Shown: positions 35,003 to 44,192, counted from the stretch's first letter. The stretch is DNA of 59,061 bases from Crocinitomicaceae bacterium (GCA_021740745.1 JAIOZF010000007.1:1-59061), one strand, 5' to 3'. Notes: generated by a model from the sequence alone, not told the origin. Made by a program: numbers and translations.

Positions 35003-38000
35003 TTATTTGATTAGTGTAACATTTCCAGAATACTTCTTAGACGCTGTATCTGAGTTTAGTTTGATGTCTAGCGTGTAAACGAAAACACCACTATCAAGTT
35101 CCTTGTCTTTGTATTTTCCATCCCAAGAACCGGTAGGACTTTCTGTTTGGAAGATAACTTCCCCCCATCGATCATACACCTTTAGAGACATTTCTTCTAC
35201 GCAGCTTGGATTGATTTTTATTCTAAATTGACTGTTCATATTATCTCCGTTTGGAGTAAAGGCAGTTGGAACAAATAAATCACCACATTCAATAGCAATG
35301 TATACAGTCGCAAAATCGGTGTCCGTGCATCCATTTGCATCGATTAAAGTGACTACATATGTTGTGCTTACAGTTGGACTAACCGTTGTACTTGTTATAT
35401 CGCCATTTTCCCATACTAAACTTCCATTGCCAGAGGCTGTTAAAGTGGCTGATTCGCCTAAGTTTATTGTATAATCAACACCAGCATCGACCGTTTCAGG
35501 CACAGGTATATTATTTAGTGTGACATCAAAGGAAGAAGAACTACATCCTGTATTAATGTCTGTAACCGTAAAGGAATAGGTTTGTCCTGGATTCAAAAGT
35601 CCTACACTTGTTGTGGAGAGAGGAATAATTGAGCCTCCATTTGTCATCGTATATTGGAAATTGGCACCAATTGGAGAAACGATTTCAACAGAGCCTGTAG
35701 GAGTTAAGCATGTGGGTTGTTCAGTAATATTCACAATAGGTGCATCTGGAGCATTTGGCACAGCATTAACTGTTAGAAGTGTTTCATTAGAGATACAACT
35801 TGTACTATTATTCTCCACATAAACTGAATAAATCCCGGGAGTTAAGCCAGCAAATATAGGAGATGCTTGAAAGTTAATACCATCCAAACTATAGGTGAAA
35901 TTTGTTCCTAAAGGAAGTGTAATTTCTAATGTTCCAGTTGGCAGTGCACAGGTCGGTTGAATTGTTACAGATGCGGTAGGGGATGCAGGAGCATTCGGAA
36001 TCGGGTCAATTGCAGCGGATAAAGAGTTGAGTGAAATACAGCCATTTAAATCAGTTACAGAGAATGTGTAAGTTGTGTATGCTGATAAATCAATGAAAGT
36101 GCCAGTTGAACCTGAACCTATTAAAACGATACCTCCCGGATTTGCTGTTACAGTCCAGTTTCCTGTAGAAGGCAGACCAGATAATTCTACGGATCCATCA
36201 GGAATTGCACATGTCGGTTGGGTTATTGAACCAATGATTGGAGCATTAGGAGCAGTCGGTACAGCATTAATCGCTGCTATTTCTGAAGCAATTGATGCAC
36301 ATCCTTGATCATTTGTAACGGTATAGGTATAACTGCTGTTCGCGGGTTGTCCTGTAAATGTGTATGTTGATCCCGCCCCAGTTATGTTGCCACCAGGATT
36401 TGCCGAAATTGTCCAATTTCCAACTGGTAATCCTGTAATTTCGATGCTACCTGTAATTTCGATGCAATTGGGTTGAGTTATGGCACCAATGTTAGGTGCA
36501 GAAGGTGTTAATGGTTGAGCATTGATTATTGCAACTAATGAAGCTGCTGAATTACATCCACTATTATCTGTTACTGAAAAAGTATATGTACCTGAAGAAA
36601 GCCCAGAAAATATACCTGTTGTACCAGTAGAATTTAATGTTAATCCACTAGGTGATGCAGTAACTGTCCAAGCACCTGTTGACGGCAGCCCGCTTAGCGA
36701 AACTGATCCTGTTGAAATCAAACACGTAGGCTGAACGATAGCTCCTGTAATCGGAGGGGTTGGTGAAAACAAGTTGATAACTGCATTGGTTGAGTTGACA
36801 GATGTACAAGAAGTTGCTGTGTTAGTAATTGTAAATGAATACGTTGTATTTGAAGACAGTCCGCTGAATGTTGTTGCAGAAGTGTTCCCAGTTTGAGTGA
36901 GGCCTCCAGGTGATGCAGTAATTGTCCAGTTGCCCGCAGGAAGTCCTGATAAATCTACACTACCAGTTGGTGTTATACAGGATGGTTGTGTAATTCCTCC
37001 AACAATTGGTGCGCTTGGTGCAGTTGGTATTGCATTCATGACTGCATTTAATGTTGCTGTTGAGGTACAACCAGAACTATTGGTAACTGTAAAATTATAT
37101 ATTCCAGAGGCAACCAATCCTGTAACTGTAGTTGTATTGCCTGAACCCGAAACACTTCCACTTGGCGAAATATTAACAGTCCAATTGCCACTAGCAGGTA
37201 ATCCAGACAAATCCACGCTTCCAGTATTCGATAAACAACTTGGCTGTTGAATAGCTCCCAAAACAGGCTGTACAGGAGTGTTTGGTTGTGTATTTATAAC
37301 TGCTGCTAAAGAGGCCGCTGAAATACACCCGCTATTATCGGTAACTGTAAATGTATATGATGTCCCGCTAGATAGACCAGAAAAATTAGCCGTTGTACCT
37401 GTTGAATTGATTGTTTGGCCACCCGGTGCAGCAGTGACTGTCCAAGTTCCTGTTGCAGGTAGTCCGCTTAATGCTACTGTTCCTGTAGAAATCAGACAAG
37501 TGGGTTGTGTTATTGCACCTAAAATAGGTGAGGTAGGAGTGTATAAACTGATTGCTGCATTATTGGATAAAACTGAAGTACACCCAGCTGAATTTGTAAC
37601 AGAAAATGTGTAGGTTGTATTTGATGCCAAGCCTGTGAATGTATAACTCGTTCCTGTTCCAGTTTGAGTCAAACCACCCGGTGATGAGGTAATTGTCCAA
37701 GTCCCTGTTGATGGTAATCCACTTAAAATGACAGATCCAGTTGGTGTTAAACAAGAAGGCTGTGTTATCGCTCCGATTGCTGGTGACGTTGGATTTGATG
37801 GAATTGAATTTATTAGTGCATTAGCTGAAGGAACGGATGAACAACCTGCAGTATTTGTCACAATGAAAGAATAATTAGTTGCAGGATTCAATCCTACAAA
37901 ATTGGCACTCGTTCCATTTCCGGATAGAGTTGCTCCTCCAGGAGAGGCAGTTACCGTCCAATCACCAACAGAGGGAAGACCTGATAATAGGACTGAGGCT

Positions 38001-39004
38001 GTTGGTGTGGCACATGTAGGCTGAGTTATAGATCCCAATGTTGGTGCAGAAGGATCTGTGCATGATAGAGTTGTAAAACTTCCTGCCTCAAGATAAACAA
38101 CAGCATCATATGCTCCATCGTTTACATCTGTTATAAGTAATTTAATATGGTAGGTTTGACCCGGAGTTAATCCAGTTTGTTCAGCTGTTAAAATGATTGT
38201 ATTCCCATTTAATTGTGTTCCATCAATTGTTCCTAGGTACTCGGCGGTTGAGTTATTCTGAATCCATGCAGGATTGGCAGATTGACAATTTGATGCTGAA
38301 GGTGCTCCACCACTTGAGCCAACGGTCCCGCCGTTTACTGAGTTAATTGATACTTGTGATCCATTTGCTAATCTAGCGATGTTTCTTGCATTATTCGTAA
38401 ATCCTTGTCCTCCTGCGATACCTGGGCCGCTTATAAGAAATCCAAACTTGTCATTATATGAAGAACATTGATAATTTATCAAACCACTGTTGTCTGTATA
38501 TTCTTCTGAACCGAAAATGTATCGGAATTGAACCACATTTGATACAGGTACAAAATCAAATTCTAAAATAGCTGCATTGTAGTAATTGGCTGCTCCTGCA
38601 AGAATATTGACATCATTAATAACAGTAGCACATGTACCTCCTTCCCTAATTTCGCCAGCTGTACATGAAACAAAATTTGTACTCATTTGAGTCGCTGCCT
38701 GAGGGTTTTGGCCTAACGTTAAAGGTATATTTGAAGTGTTTCCGGTTGATAAAACAACCCCCGAACTAAAGCCCATTTGAGCTAGTGTAGTTGTTGCCGT
38801 TGTAAAGTATCCAACTTGATAGCGGTTTGAATTATTGTAAACCCCAGAAAAAGTAACATTTGAAATTGTGGTACCATTCCCTGCTGGAACCAAAATTCCA
38901 TCCACAAGTTGAGAGGGAGTATAAAGTGTGTTGTTGATGGTTATTTGAGAATGCATATACTGCAGTGCAGCAAGCATTAACAACGTTAAAGACATTCTTT
39001 TCAT
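35003..39004 (-). CDS. Giant repeat adhesin with choice-of-anchor L and T9SS type B sorting domain
   Basis: A 1333-residue surface protein. It has a signal peptide (MSLTLLMLAALQYMHSQ), then a choice-of-anchor L-type domain (~25-310; NNTLYTPSQLVDGILVP, YIFGSEEYTDN). Ten tandem units of ~85 residues follow (~318-1175), each starting near ITQPTCxxPTGSVxLSGLP and carrying two cysteines. An Ig-like domain (~1175-1245) comes next, then a type B (gliding-associated) C-terminal domain (LFVPTAFTPNGDNMNSQF, LKVYDRWGEVIFQ, DSGVFVYTLDIK). It is probably displayed by the T9SS with the PorP/SprF protein encoded nine bases downstream, and may act as an adhesin. Units 2-4 and 5-7 appear to be a duplicated block. 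Confidence 0.9.
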   Translation of the reverse strand: MKRMSLTLLMLAALQYMHSQITINNTLYTPSQLVDGILVPAGNGTTISNVTFSGVYNNSNRYQVGYFTTATTTLAQMGFSSGVVLSTGNTSNIPLTLGQNPQAATQMSTNFVSCTAGEIREGGTCATVINDVNILAGAANYYNAAILEFDFVPVSNVVQFRYIFGSEEYTDNSGLINYQCSSYNDKFGFLISGPGIAGGQGFTNNARNIARLANGSQVSINSVNGGTVGSSGGAPSASNCQSANPAWIQNNSTAEYLGTIDGTQLNGNTIILTAEQTGLTPGQTYHIKLLITDVNDGAYDAVVYLEAGSFTTLSCTDPSAPTLGSITQPTCATPTASVLLSGLPSVGDWTVTASPGGATLSGNGTSANFVGLNPATNYSFIVTNTAGCSSVPSANALINSIPSNPTSPAIGAITQPSCLTPTGSVILSGLPSTGTWTITSSPGGLTQTGTGTSYTFTGLASNTTYTFSVTNSAGCTSVLSNNAAISLYTPTSPILGAITQPTCLISTGTVALSGLPATGTWTVTAAPGGQTINSTGTTANFSGLSSGTSYTFTVTDNSGCISAASLAAVINTQPNTPVQPVLGAIQQPSCLSNTGSVDLSGLPASGNWTVNISPSGSVSGSGNTTTVTGLVASGIYNFTVTNSSGCTSTATLNAVMNAIPTAPSAPIVGGITQPSCITPTGSVDLSGLPAGNWTITASPGGLTQTGNTSATTFSGLSSNTTYSFTITNTATSCTSVNSTNAVINLFSPTPPITGAIVQPTCLISTGSVSLSGLPSTGAWTVTASPSGLTLNSTGTTGIFSGLSSGTYTFSVTDNSGCNSAASLVAIINAQPLTPSAPNIGAITQPNCIEITGSIEITGLPVGNWTISANPGGNITGAGSTYTFTGQPANSSYTYTVTNDQGCASIASEIAAINAVPTAPNAPIIGSITQPTCAIPDGSVELSGLPSTGNWTVTANPGGIVLIGSGSTGTFIDLSAYTTYTFSVTDLNGCISLNSLSAAIDPIPNAPASPTASVTIQPTCALPTGTLEITLPLGTNFTYSLDGINFQASPIFAGLTPGIYSVYVENNSTSCISNETLLTVNAVPNAPDAPIVNITEQPTCLTPTGSVEIVSPIGANFQYTMTNGGSIIPLSTTSVGLLNPGQTYSFTVTDINTGCSSSSFDVTLNNIPVPETVDAGVDYTINLGESATLTASGNGSLVWENGDITSTTVSPTVSTTYVVTLIDANGCTDTDFATVYIAIECGDLFVPTAFTPNGDNMNSQFRIKINPSCVEEMSLKVYDRWGEVIFQTESPTGSWDGKYKDKELDSGVFVYTLDIKLNSDTASKKYSGNVTLIK
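35480..38060 (-). repeat. Ten tandem ~255-bp repeats inside the adhesin gene
   Basis: The DNA encodes ten ~85-residue units. Units 1-8 share GSVxLSGLPxxGxWTVTAxPGG and a YTFxVTNxxGC block; units 9 and 10 are shorter and divergent. Linkers and core residues pair units 2 with 5, 3 with 6 and 4 with 7, so a three-unit block of ~765 bp (~37030-37790 and ~36255-37020) seems duplicated. Such a region is prone to recombination-based length change. Confidence 0.75.
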
Positions 39005-39183
39005 AGTTTGTGTTTAAATTTGAACGATACTTTTGGGTAGGCCAATTGAGTTATCAGTAAATTTAAAACAACTGTTAATGGTGTATTAAAAGAATGTTAG
39101 GTATAGATAAATACAATGGTATATTGCTAGAAAATGAGGTGAATGGTTATTCAGAAAATGGTGAATAGTTTCATTTACACTGA

Positions 39184-40266
39184 TTAACTTCCGTACATCA
39201 TTAAGTATGATTTCAAAAAAGGCATCAATTCACCGTTTAGAACTTTGTCTGGATCATTAACCGAGAAATCTGTTCGGTGATCTTTTACTCGTCTATCATC
39301 GAGCACGTAACTTCGAATTTGAGATCCCCATTCAATTTTTTTCTTTCCTGCTTCAATTTGTTCTCTCGATTCAGCGCGCTTTCTTAATTCGATTTCATAC
39401 AATTGAGAACGCAACAATTGCATTGCTTTTTCACGATTTCCTAATTGAGAGCGGGTTTCTGTATTTTCGATTACAATTCCAGTAGGAGCATGCTTCAAAC
39501 GAACACCTGTTTCAACTTTGTTGACATTTTGTCCACCAGCACCACCAGATCTAAATGTATCCCAACTAATATCAGCTGGATTAATATAAATTTCGATTGT
39601 GTCATCAACAGAAGGATAAACATAAACAGAGACAAATGAAGTCATTCGTTTTCCTTGTGAATTGAAAGGACTTACTCTGACCAATCGATGTATTCCGTTT
39701 TCACCTTTCAGATAACCGAAAGCAAATTCGCCTTCAATTTCGATTGTTACGGTTTTTACACCAGCAACATCACCTTCTTGAAAATTAAGTTCTTTCGTTT
39801 TGTAACCATGTTTTTCAGACCACATGATGTACATACGCATCAACATACCAGCCCAGTCACATGCTTCGGTTCCTCCTGCTCCGGCTGTTATTTGAATAAC
39901 TGCACTCAATGCATCTTCCTCACCAGAAAGCATGTTTTTGAGCTCCAGTTCTTCGATTTTCTTCGTTAATTCATCCGCTAATAAATCAACACTTTCTTCC
40001 TCAGATGGATCTTCTTTGGCAAATTCCATCAAGACTTCTAGATCATCAAGAATTGTTTTTAATTCATCGTAAGTTGCAACCCAGTATTTTAGGTTACGAA
40101 TATGCTTCATTTTAACTTCTGCAGCTTTGGCATCATTCCAAAAATCAGGGTCTTGCGACTTAAGTTCTTCTTCCTGTAATTGGATTCTTTTTTCGCCAAT
40201 TTTCAGATATGCTTCGATAGCCGATATCCGTTGAGACAGTTCTTTAAATTGATCAAGATTTATCAT
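39184..40266 (-). CDS. prfB: Peptide chain release factor 2
   Basis: A 360-residue class I release factor that ends translation at UGA and UAA codons. Present are the SPF anticodon-like tripeptide ([11 protein letters not shown]) specific to RF2 and the GGQ motif (244-246 in [14 protein letters not shown]) that triggers peptide release. The N-terminal reading frame is continuous. In many bacteria prfB has an in-frame UGA near codon 25 decoded by a +1 frameshift; here the equivalent site reads EAYLKIG with no stop and no slippery CTTTGAC. RF2 autoregulation by frameshifting is therefore absent. Start is the ATG at 40266. Confidence 0.96.
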   Translation of the reverse strand: MINLDQFKELSQRISAIEAYLKIGEKRIQLQEEELKSQDPDFWNDAKAAEVKMKHIRNLKYWVATYDELKTILDDLEVLMEFAKEDPSEEESVDLLADELTKKIEELELKNMLSGEEDALSAVIQITAGAGGTEACDWAGMLMRMYIMWSEKHGYKTKELNFQEGDVAGVKTVTIEIEGEFAFGYLKGENGIHRLVRVSPFNSQGKRMTSFVSVYVYPSVDDTIEIYINPADISWDTFRSGGAGGQNVNKVETGVRLKHAPTGIVIENTETRSQLGNREKAMQLLRSQLYEIELRKRAESREQIEAGKKKIEWGSQIRSYVLDDRRVKDHRTDFSVNDPDKVLNGELMPFLKSYLMMYGS

Positions 40267-40425
40267 AAGGTTGCAAATTTAATAAAAAGCATTCATGTCT
40301 TTTAAATTATAGGAGAACATACTCTAAAATACGAATTGCACTAAAAATCGGTAAGTGATTTTTAAAAGTTAATAAAAAAGCAAAAACAATTTCTAAAAAT
40401 CCAATGTATGGGTTTGAAAAAATAA

Positions 40426-40433
40426 TACATTTG
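40426..40433 (+). promoter_or_regulatory. -7 promoter element for gcvH
   Basis: TACATTTG is an exact match to TAnnTTTG, 17 bases before the gcvH ATG at 40451. The -33 region is not clear; a TTTG at 40413-40416 is too close to be it. Confidence 0.5.
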
Positions 40434-40450
40434 CGACAAAATTTATTAAA

Positions 40451-40828
40451 ATGAATGTACCTCAAAACTTAAAGTATACAAAAGACCACGAGTGGGTGCT
40501 TGTAGAAGGAGATGTTGCAACAGTTGGAATTACTGATTTTGCGCAAGGCGAATTAGGTGATATTGTATACGTAGAAATTGAAACAGTTGGTGAATCAATT
40601 GATCATGAAGAAGTCTTTGGTTCAGTTGAAGCTGTAAAAACAGTTTCCGATTTGTTTATGCCTGTTTCTGGTGAAATTATCGAGTTCAACGAAAAGTTAG
40701 AGGCTGATCCTGAATTGGTAAATTCTGATCCTTATGGTGACGGATGGATGATTAAAGTAAAAATTTCAGATGCATCTCAAGTGAACGATTTGTTAGACGC
40801 AGCTGCGTATTCAGCTTTAATTGGTTGA
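40451..40828 (+). CDS. gcvH: Glycine cleavage system H protein
   Basis: A 125-residue lipoyl carrier that shuttles the methylamine group between the P, T and L proteins of the glycine cleavage complex in the cytoplasm. The lipoyl-accepting lysine is Lys63 in [14 protein letters not shown]; the family's GDIVYVEI and [12 protein letters not shown] blocks are present. Genes for the P, T and L proteins are not in the window; in this group they are often scattered. It precedes tonB by 151 bases. Confidence 0.96.
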   Translation: MNVPQNLKYTKDHEWVLVEGDVATVGITDFAQGELGDIVYVEIETVGESIDHEEVFGSVEAVKTVSDLFMPVSGEIIEFNEKLEADPELVNSDPYGDGWMIKVKISDASQVNDLLDAAAYSALIG

Positions 40829-40979
40829 TTTTTTAGAATAGAAATTGAACGTTTGGTAAATTAGATTGTAAAGTTGTTTAATCTGTAGCTTTTATATAGT
40901 GTATCAAAAGGTCTATTGATTTTTGGAACACTATTTGCAAAAGAAAATTTTATATATTTACCAATTAAATTTATGAGTC

Positions 40980-41648
40980 ATGGAAGTTAAAAAAAATGTT
41001 GAAGCGGATATCGAAAGATTGAAAACACCAATTATTTTTATTGGATTGTTATTTGTCGGTAGTTTGGTGCTAGCATCTTTCTCATATACTGAAGCTGTAG
41101 ATAATGGTGAGTTGTCAAAAGTTGATGCTACCACAGCGGCCGTTAATTATCAACAGGATGTAAAAAAGGATGAGGATACACCACCACCCCCACCACCGCC
41201 ATCTGTTGATGCACCGCAACCTGTTCAAGAAGAAATTATTGAAGAAGAAAATAAGGAAACGATACCAACTACTGTTGTTGAAGTGATGCCAGAAATTGTT
41301 GTTGCAGAAGAAACAGTGATTGAAGTTCAAGAAGAAATTATTGAATTCCCAGATGTAGAGGCAGGTTTTCCAGGTGGAACAGCTGAATTACAGCGTTGGA
41401 TTGTTCAAAACATTCAATATCCTCAAACGTCAATTGAGATGAATGAGCAAGGAAGAGTTTATTTATCATTCGTTGTTGAAGCAGACGGATCAATTTCAAA
41501 TATTGCAGTTGAAAGAGGTGTAAGTGCTGATTTGGACAAGGAAGCAAAACGAGTTGTTCGTACCATGCCTAAATGGACACCTGGTGAAGCGAAAGGTAAA
41601 AAAGCACGTGTGCGTTGTCGATTACCAATCAACTTCACATTGAATTAA
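40980..41648 (+). CDS. tonB: TonB-like energy transducer
   Basis: A 222-residue protein with one N-terminal membrane helix (~17-35, IIFIGLLFVGSLVLASF), a proline- and glutamate-rich periplasmic spacer (DEDTPPPPPPPSVDAP and EEEN-type stretches, ~60-125) and a C-terminal TonB domain (~135-222; NIQYPQTSIEMNEQGRVYLS, PKWTPGEAKGKKARVRC). TonB couples the proton-motive force, through ExbB/ExbD, to outer-membrane receptors. The order gcvH-tonB is common in Flavobacteriia, often with vanZ between; vanZ is absent here. A -7-like TATATTTA (40953-40960) is upstream. Confidence 0.9.
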   Translation: MEVKKNVEADIERLKTPIIFIGLLFVGSLVLASFSYTEAVDNGELSKVDATTAAVNYQQDVKKDEDTPPPPPPPSVDAPQPVQEEIIEEENKETIPTTVVEVMPEIVVAEETVIEVQEEIIEFPDVEAGFPGGTAELQRWIVQNIQYPQTSIEMNEQGRVYLSFVVEADGSISNIAVERGVSADLDKEAKRVVRTMPKWTPGEAKGKKARVRCRLPINFTLN

Positions 41649-41666
41649 GAAATAAAATTTATATCG

Positions 41667-41695
41667 AAAATCCTCACTTAGGTGGGGATTTTTTA
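41667..41695 (+). terminator. Terminator after tonB
   Basis: AAAATCCTCAC (41667-41677) pairs with GTGGGGATTTT (41682-41692) with one wobble pair and a four-base loop, followed by T residues. It lies 18 bases behind the tonB stop. Confidence 0.85.
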
Positions 41696-41704
41696 TTTTC
41701 GCTT

Positions 41705-41728
41705 AATTATATACCATGGTATATAATT
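41705..41728. promoter_or_regulatory. 24-bp perfect palindrome, probable operator
   Basis: The sequence is an uninterrupted 24-bp palindrome centred between 41716 and 41717, with core TATATACCATGGTATATA. It lies just upstream of an exact -7 element (41731-41738) and would cover the -33 region, the expected place for a repressor dimer (for example a MarR-type regulator, by analogy with other YceI genes). No regulator gene is adjacent. Confidence 0.7.
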
Positions 41729-41730
41729 TG

Positions 41731-41738
41731 TATTTTTG
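41731..41738 (+). promoter_or_regulatory. -7 promoter element for the membrane-YceI gene
   Basis: TATTTTTG exactly matches TAnnTTTG and lies 16 bases before the ATG at 41755, with the 24-bp palindrome directly upstream. Confidence 0.55.
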
Positions 41739-41754
41739 TTCAAAATAAAATCGT

Positions 41755-43299
41755 ATGGCTTATTTATTCATGTTTATTGCAATGGTAATGTTCCTTTCTA
41801 TTTTCTACGTTTGGAATAAACTCACAACAATACTATTAATTGTTTTTACAACACTAATTGGATTTACACAGCTAAATTCTCTCGAAAATCCATCTTACGG
41901 TTTTATGATTGTGCCAATCATATACCTATTCTTGAATTTTGCCTTTGCTAACATTAAAAAAATTGAAGCTTTGAAATGGAAGTTTATTTTTCCATTAGTC
42001 CTAACCGCAATTTTTCTAATTCCTACTGGTATTCAGATTAATTTCAATGAGTACGTGCTTGAATTGTCAAGTCTATCAAGTTTGTTTTTAATTGGCTTTG
42101 GGACTTTGATAATTCCTATTGCTGGCTTGAAAGTGAAAATTGTTGCCAAACCATTTCAAATCGTAAATAAAGATCAACTTGAACATGCTGTTGTAATTCT
42201 CCTTGTTGGCATCGGAATGTTTATTTCAAGTTTTTTTGCATCTTATTTTGGAGTTTATCTTTTTGCTTTTGGATTTTTAGTTTCAACATTCTATCAGAAT
42301 AACACTTATCAAAACACTGTAGGGTTCATTCTGTTATTTTCATCCTTAAATTTATTTTTGAGTCTTGCCGGAATTGATGTTCTCGATCTTTCGCTGGGTA
42401 AGTCAGCCGAAGGATTATTATTTGGAGCGGCTTTGTATTTATTGATGAAAAGTATGTTGTCAGCAAGAAAATATAAGCCCATCGCTATTGGTGCAGCCCT
42501 TCTGCTTGTTGTTTTGGTGATGAGTGGTTTAATGCTAATTGGGACACAAAAAGCAGACTTCGGTGGCGTGGACAGTTTCTTAATTGCGTTATTAGCACTA
42601 TCATTCGGTTTTGTCTTGGAAGTGAAGGGTCAAATGGGTGTAGCTTTGGTAAGTTTATTGATGGGTTTAGGTTTAGTATTAGTGCCTTTAACGATTAATT
42701 CAGAAGAGACTGAGGCAGACAAAACTACTCTGAGTCCAATAGCTGCAACGAAAGAAAGTAAAATCGAAGAGAAGAAAAGTCATTTTGAATCGAAAGGTAT
42801 TTCATTAGATAGTATTGTTGGAAATTACTCCATTAATCCAAAAACAGCGCAACTCAATTTTGAATTGGGACCAAAAGGGGGGCGCACAAAAGGTGCGTTT
42901 AACACTGTGACGGGTGATATTCAAATTAAAACCAATCTGTCAAATTCAACTTTTAGTGTTGATTTACCTGTAAATGAGCTAACCACTTTCAATAAGTATC
43001 GCGATGAATCTTTGATGGATGTTGGGTATTTCAATGTGAAGAAATTTGATAAAATGACCTTCAAAACATCAACATTAATAGCGAAGGGTGATGGATATGA
43101 AATGCAAGGTGCTTTTACGATGCTTGGAGTAGTTAAGAATATTACGGTGCAAGTAAAGTATATAGGTAAATCAATAAATGGCAAACCTATTCTGGTTGGT
43201 AAATCTTCACTAGATAGAACGGAGTTTGGTATGAAACCAGATCCGAAGGAAGGAAATGTGGTTGATTTTGAATTTAGCGTGGAATTGCTTCAAAAGTAA
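41755..43299 (+). CDS. Polytopic membrane protein fused to a YceI domain
   Basis: A 514-residue protein. Residues ~1-320 contain about ten to twelve hydrophobic helices with short loops and no motif I recognise. After a charged linker (~320-350) residues ~355-512 form a YceI-like lipocalin fold (DSIVGNYSINPKTAQLNFEL, LMDVGYFNVKKFDKMTF, YEMQGAFTMLGVVKNITV, RTEFGMKPDPKEGNVVDF). YceI proteins bind polyisoprenoid lipids or quinones in the periplasm. Joining this domain to a membrane bundle suggests handling of a lipid at the membrane; this is inference. It has its own promoter with a palindromic operator and ends tail to tail with the DUF2279 gene (10-base overlap). Confidence 0.8.
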   Translation: MAYLFMFIAMVMFLSIFYVWNKLTTILLIVFTTLIGFTQLNSLENPSYGFMIVPIIYLFLNFAFANIKKIEALKWKFIFPLVLTAIFLIPTGIQINFNEYVLELSSLSSLFLIGFGTLIIPIAGLKVKIVAKPFQIVNKDQLEHAVVILLVGIGMFISSFFASYFGVYLFAFGFLVSTFYQNNTYQNTVGFILLFSSLNLFLSLAGIDVLDLSLGKSAEGLLFGAALYLLMKSMLSARKYKPIAIGAALLLVVLVMSGLMLIGTQKADFGGVDSFLIALLALSFGFVLEVKGQMGVALVSLLMGLGLVLVPLTINSEETEADKTTLSPIAATKESKIEEKKSHFESKGISLDSIVGNYSINPKTAQLNFELGPKGGRTKGAFNTVTGDIQIKTNLSNSTFSVDLPVNELTTFNKYRDESLMDVGYFNVKKFDKMTFKTSTLIAKGDGYEMQGAFTMLGVVKNITVQVKYIGKSINGKPILVGKSSLDRTEFGMKPDPKEGNVVDFEFSVELLQK

Positions 43300-44192
43300 A
43301 AAGGTCGACCATGTAGTTTTCCATCGCTTAAGATGAGTGCTGGAAAAGGTATTTTTAATGCATTGAACTGTTTTAATACCATTTTAACCCATGGTCTTTT
43401 AGCTGGTATTCGACTAAAATCGATATCAAGTGAAAGAAGCCATTCACGTTGTGCAAAATAGCTTGTCCCATCAGGAGTAACAAACGAATCGGCATCTCCT
43501 TTTATTTTTGCATTCGCGCTATATCCAACAGAAAAGCACGCCCATTTTGGAAGTTTGGAATGCTTGAAAAAAGTAGATGGATTAATGGATAACCAATAGG
43601 TTTGACCATTGTAATCTTTTAATAATTGTTCCGTGAAATTTGAACCTAGTACTTCAGGCCTTAACTCAGCAAAGGGACTTGGAGAATAGGAAAATTTAGG
43701 AAGAATACGCTGTTCTTTCCAAGCTATTTCTTGTATCGCATAAGCACCTGTTCCCAGAGTGTTACCGAGCATATCATACCAAGAGAATCCCCATTCGGCG
43801 CTAAATCCATCGAAAAGTTCAAGTGTTGTTTGAAAACCAAATCCAATACTAGATCCTAGAGCAATAGATTTGTTTCGTGATAAACCAGTCCATTGATACA
43901 ATTCACTCGCATTCATTGCCAGATGGTAGTTGGTGTAAAAATGTCCCATCTTATCCATCTGAAGCCAATTAGAACCATCATTAAATGTCTGAAAGGACGA
44001 TTTTTCAATATTCTTGTACCAAATTTCATGGAGCCCAATCATACCTCCAGCCCAGGTTGAACCTAATCCAATCGAAACAATGGTGAAACGTTTTTTATTC
44101 AATGAGTCGGCAGATGTAAAAAATCGATCTTGACTCCAAATTATTGGGGTGATGTTTAGAATAAGAAAGATGCTGAGTAAAAGCTTTTTCAC
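43290..44192 (-). CDS. DUF2279-family exported protein
   Basis: A 300-residue protein with a signal peptide (MKKLLLSIFLILNITPIIWS, then QD) and the DUF2279 core: DKMGHFYTNYHLAMNASELY, GSSIGFGFQTTLELFDGFS and WGFSWYDMLGNTLGTGAYA. DUF2279 proteins are poorly understood envelope proteins with short hydrophobic helices; no enzyme activity is established to my knowledge. The protein is divergent from the LOG gene at 44329 and converges with the membrane-YceI gene. Confidence 0.8.
   Translation of the reverse strand: MKKLLLSIFLILNITPIIWSQDRFFTSADSLNKKRFTIVSIGLGSTWAGGMIGLHEIWYKNIEKSSFQTFNDGSNWLQMDKMGHFYTNYHLAMNASELYQWTGLSRNKSIALGSSIGFGFQTTLELFDGFSAEWGFSWYDMLGNTLGTGAYAIQEIAWKEQRILPKFSYSPSPFAELRPEVLGSNFTEQLLKDYNGQTYWLSINPSTFFKHSKLPKWACFSVGYSANAKIKGDADSFVTPDGTSYFAQREWLLSLDIDFSRIPAKRPWVKMVLKQFNALKIPFPALILSDGKLHGRPFYF

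Noticed and set aside
35613-37613. Five plus-strand frames of 69-117 codons opposite the adhesin repeats
   Set aside because: They recur with the period of the tandem repeats and are mirror frames of the same units, not genes.
35480-38060. Tandem repeats as a possible CRISPR array
   Set aside because: The period is ~255 bp, the repeats are degenerate at DNA level, and they encode protein domains in frame.
40897-40933. Imperfect hairpin TAGTGT/ACACTA after gcvH as a terminator
   Set aside because: The stem has internal mismatches and no T-tract follows; left unassigned.
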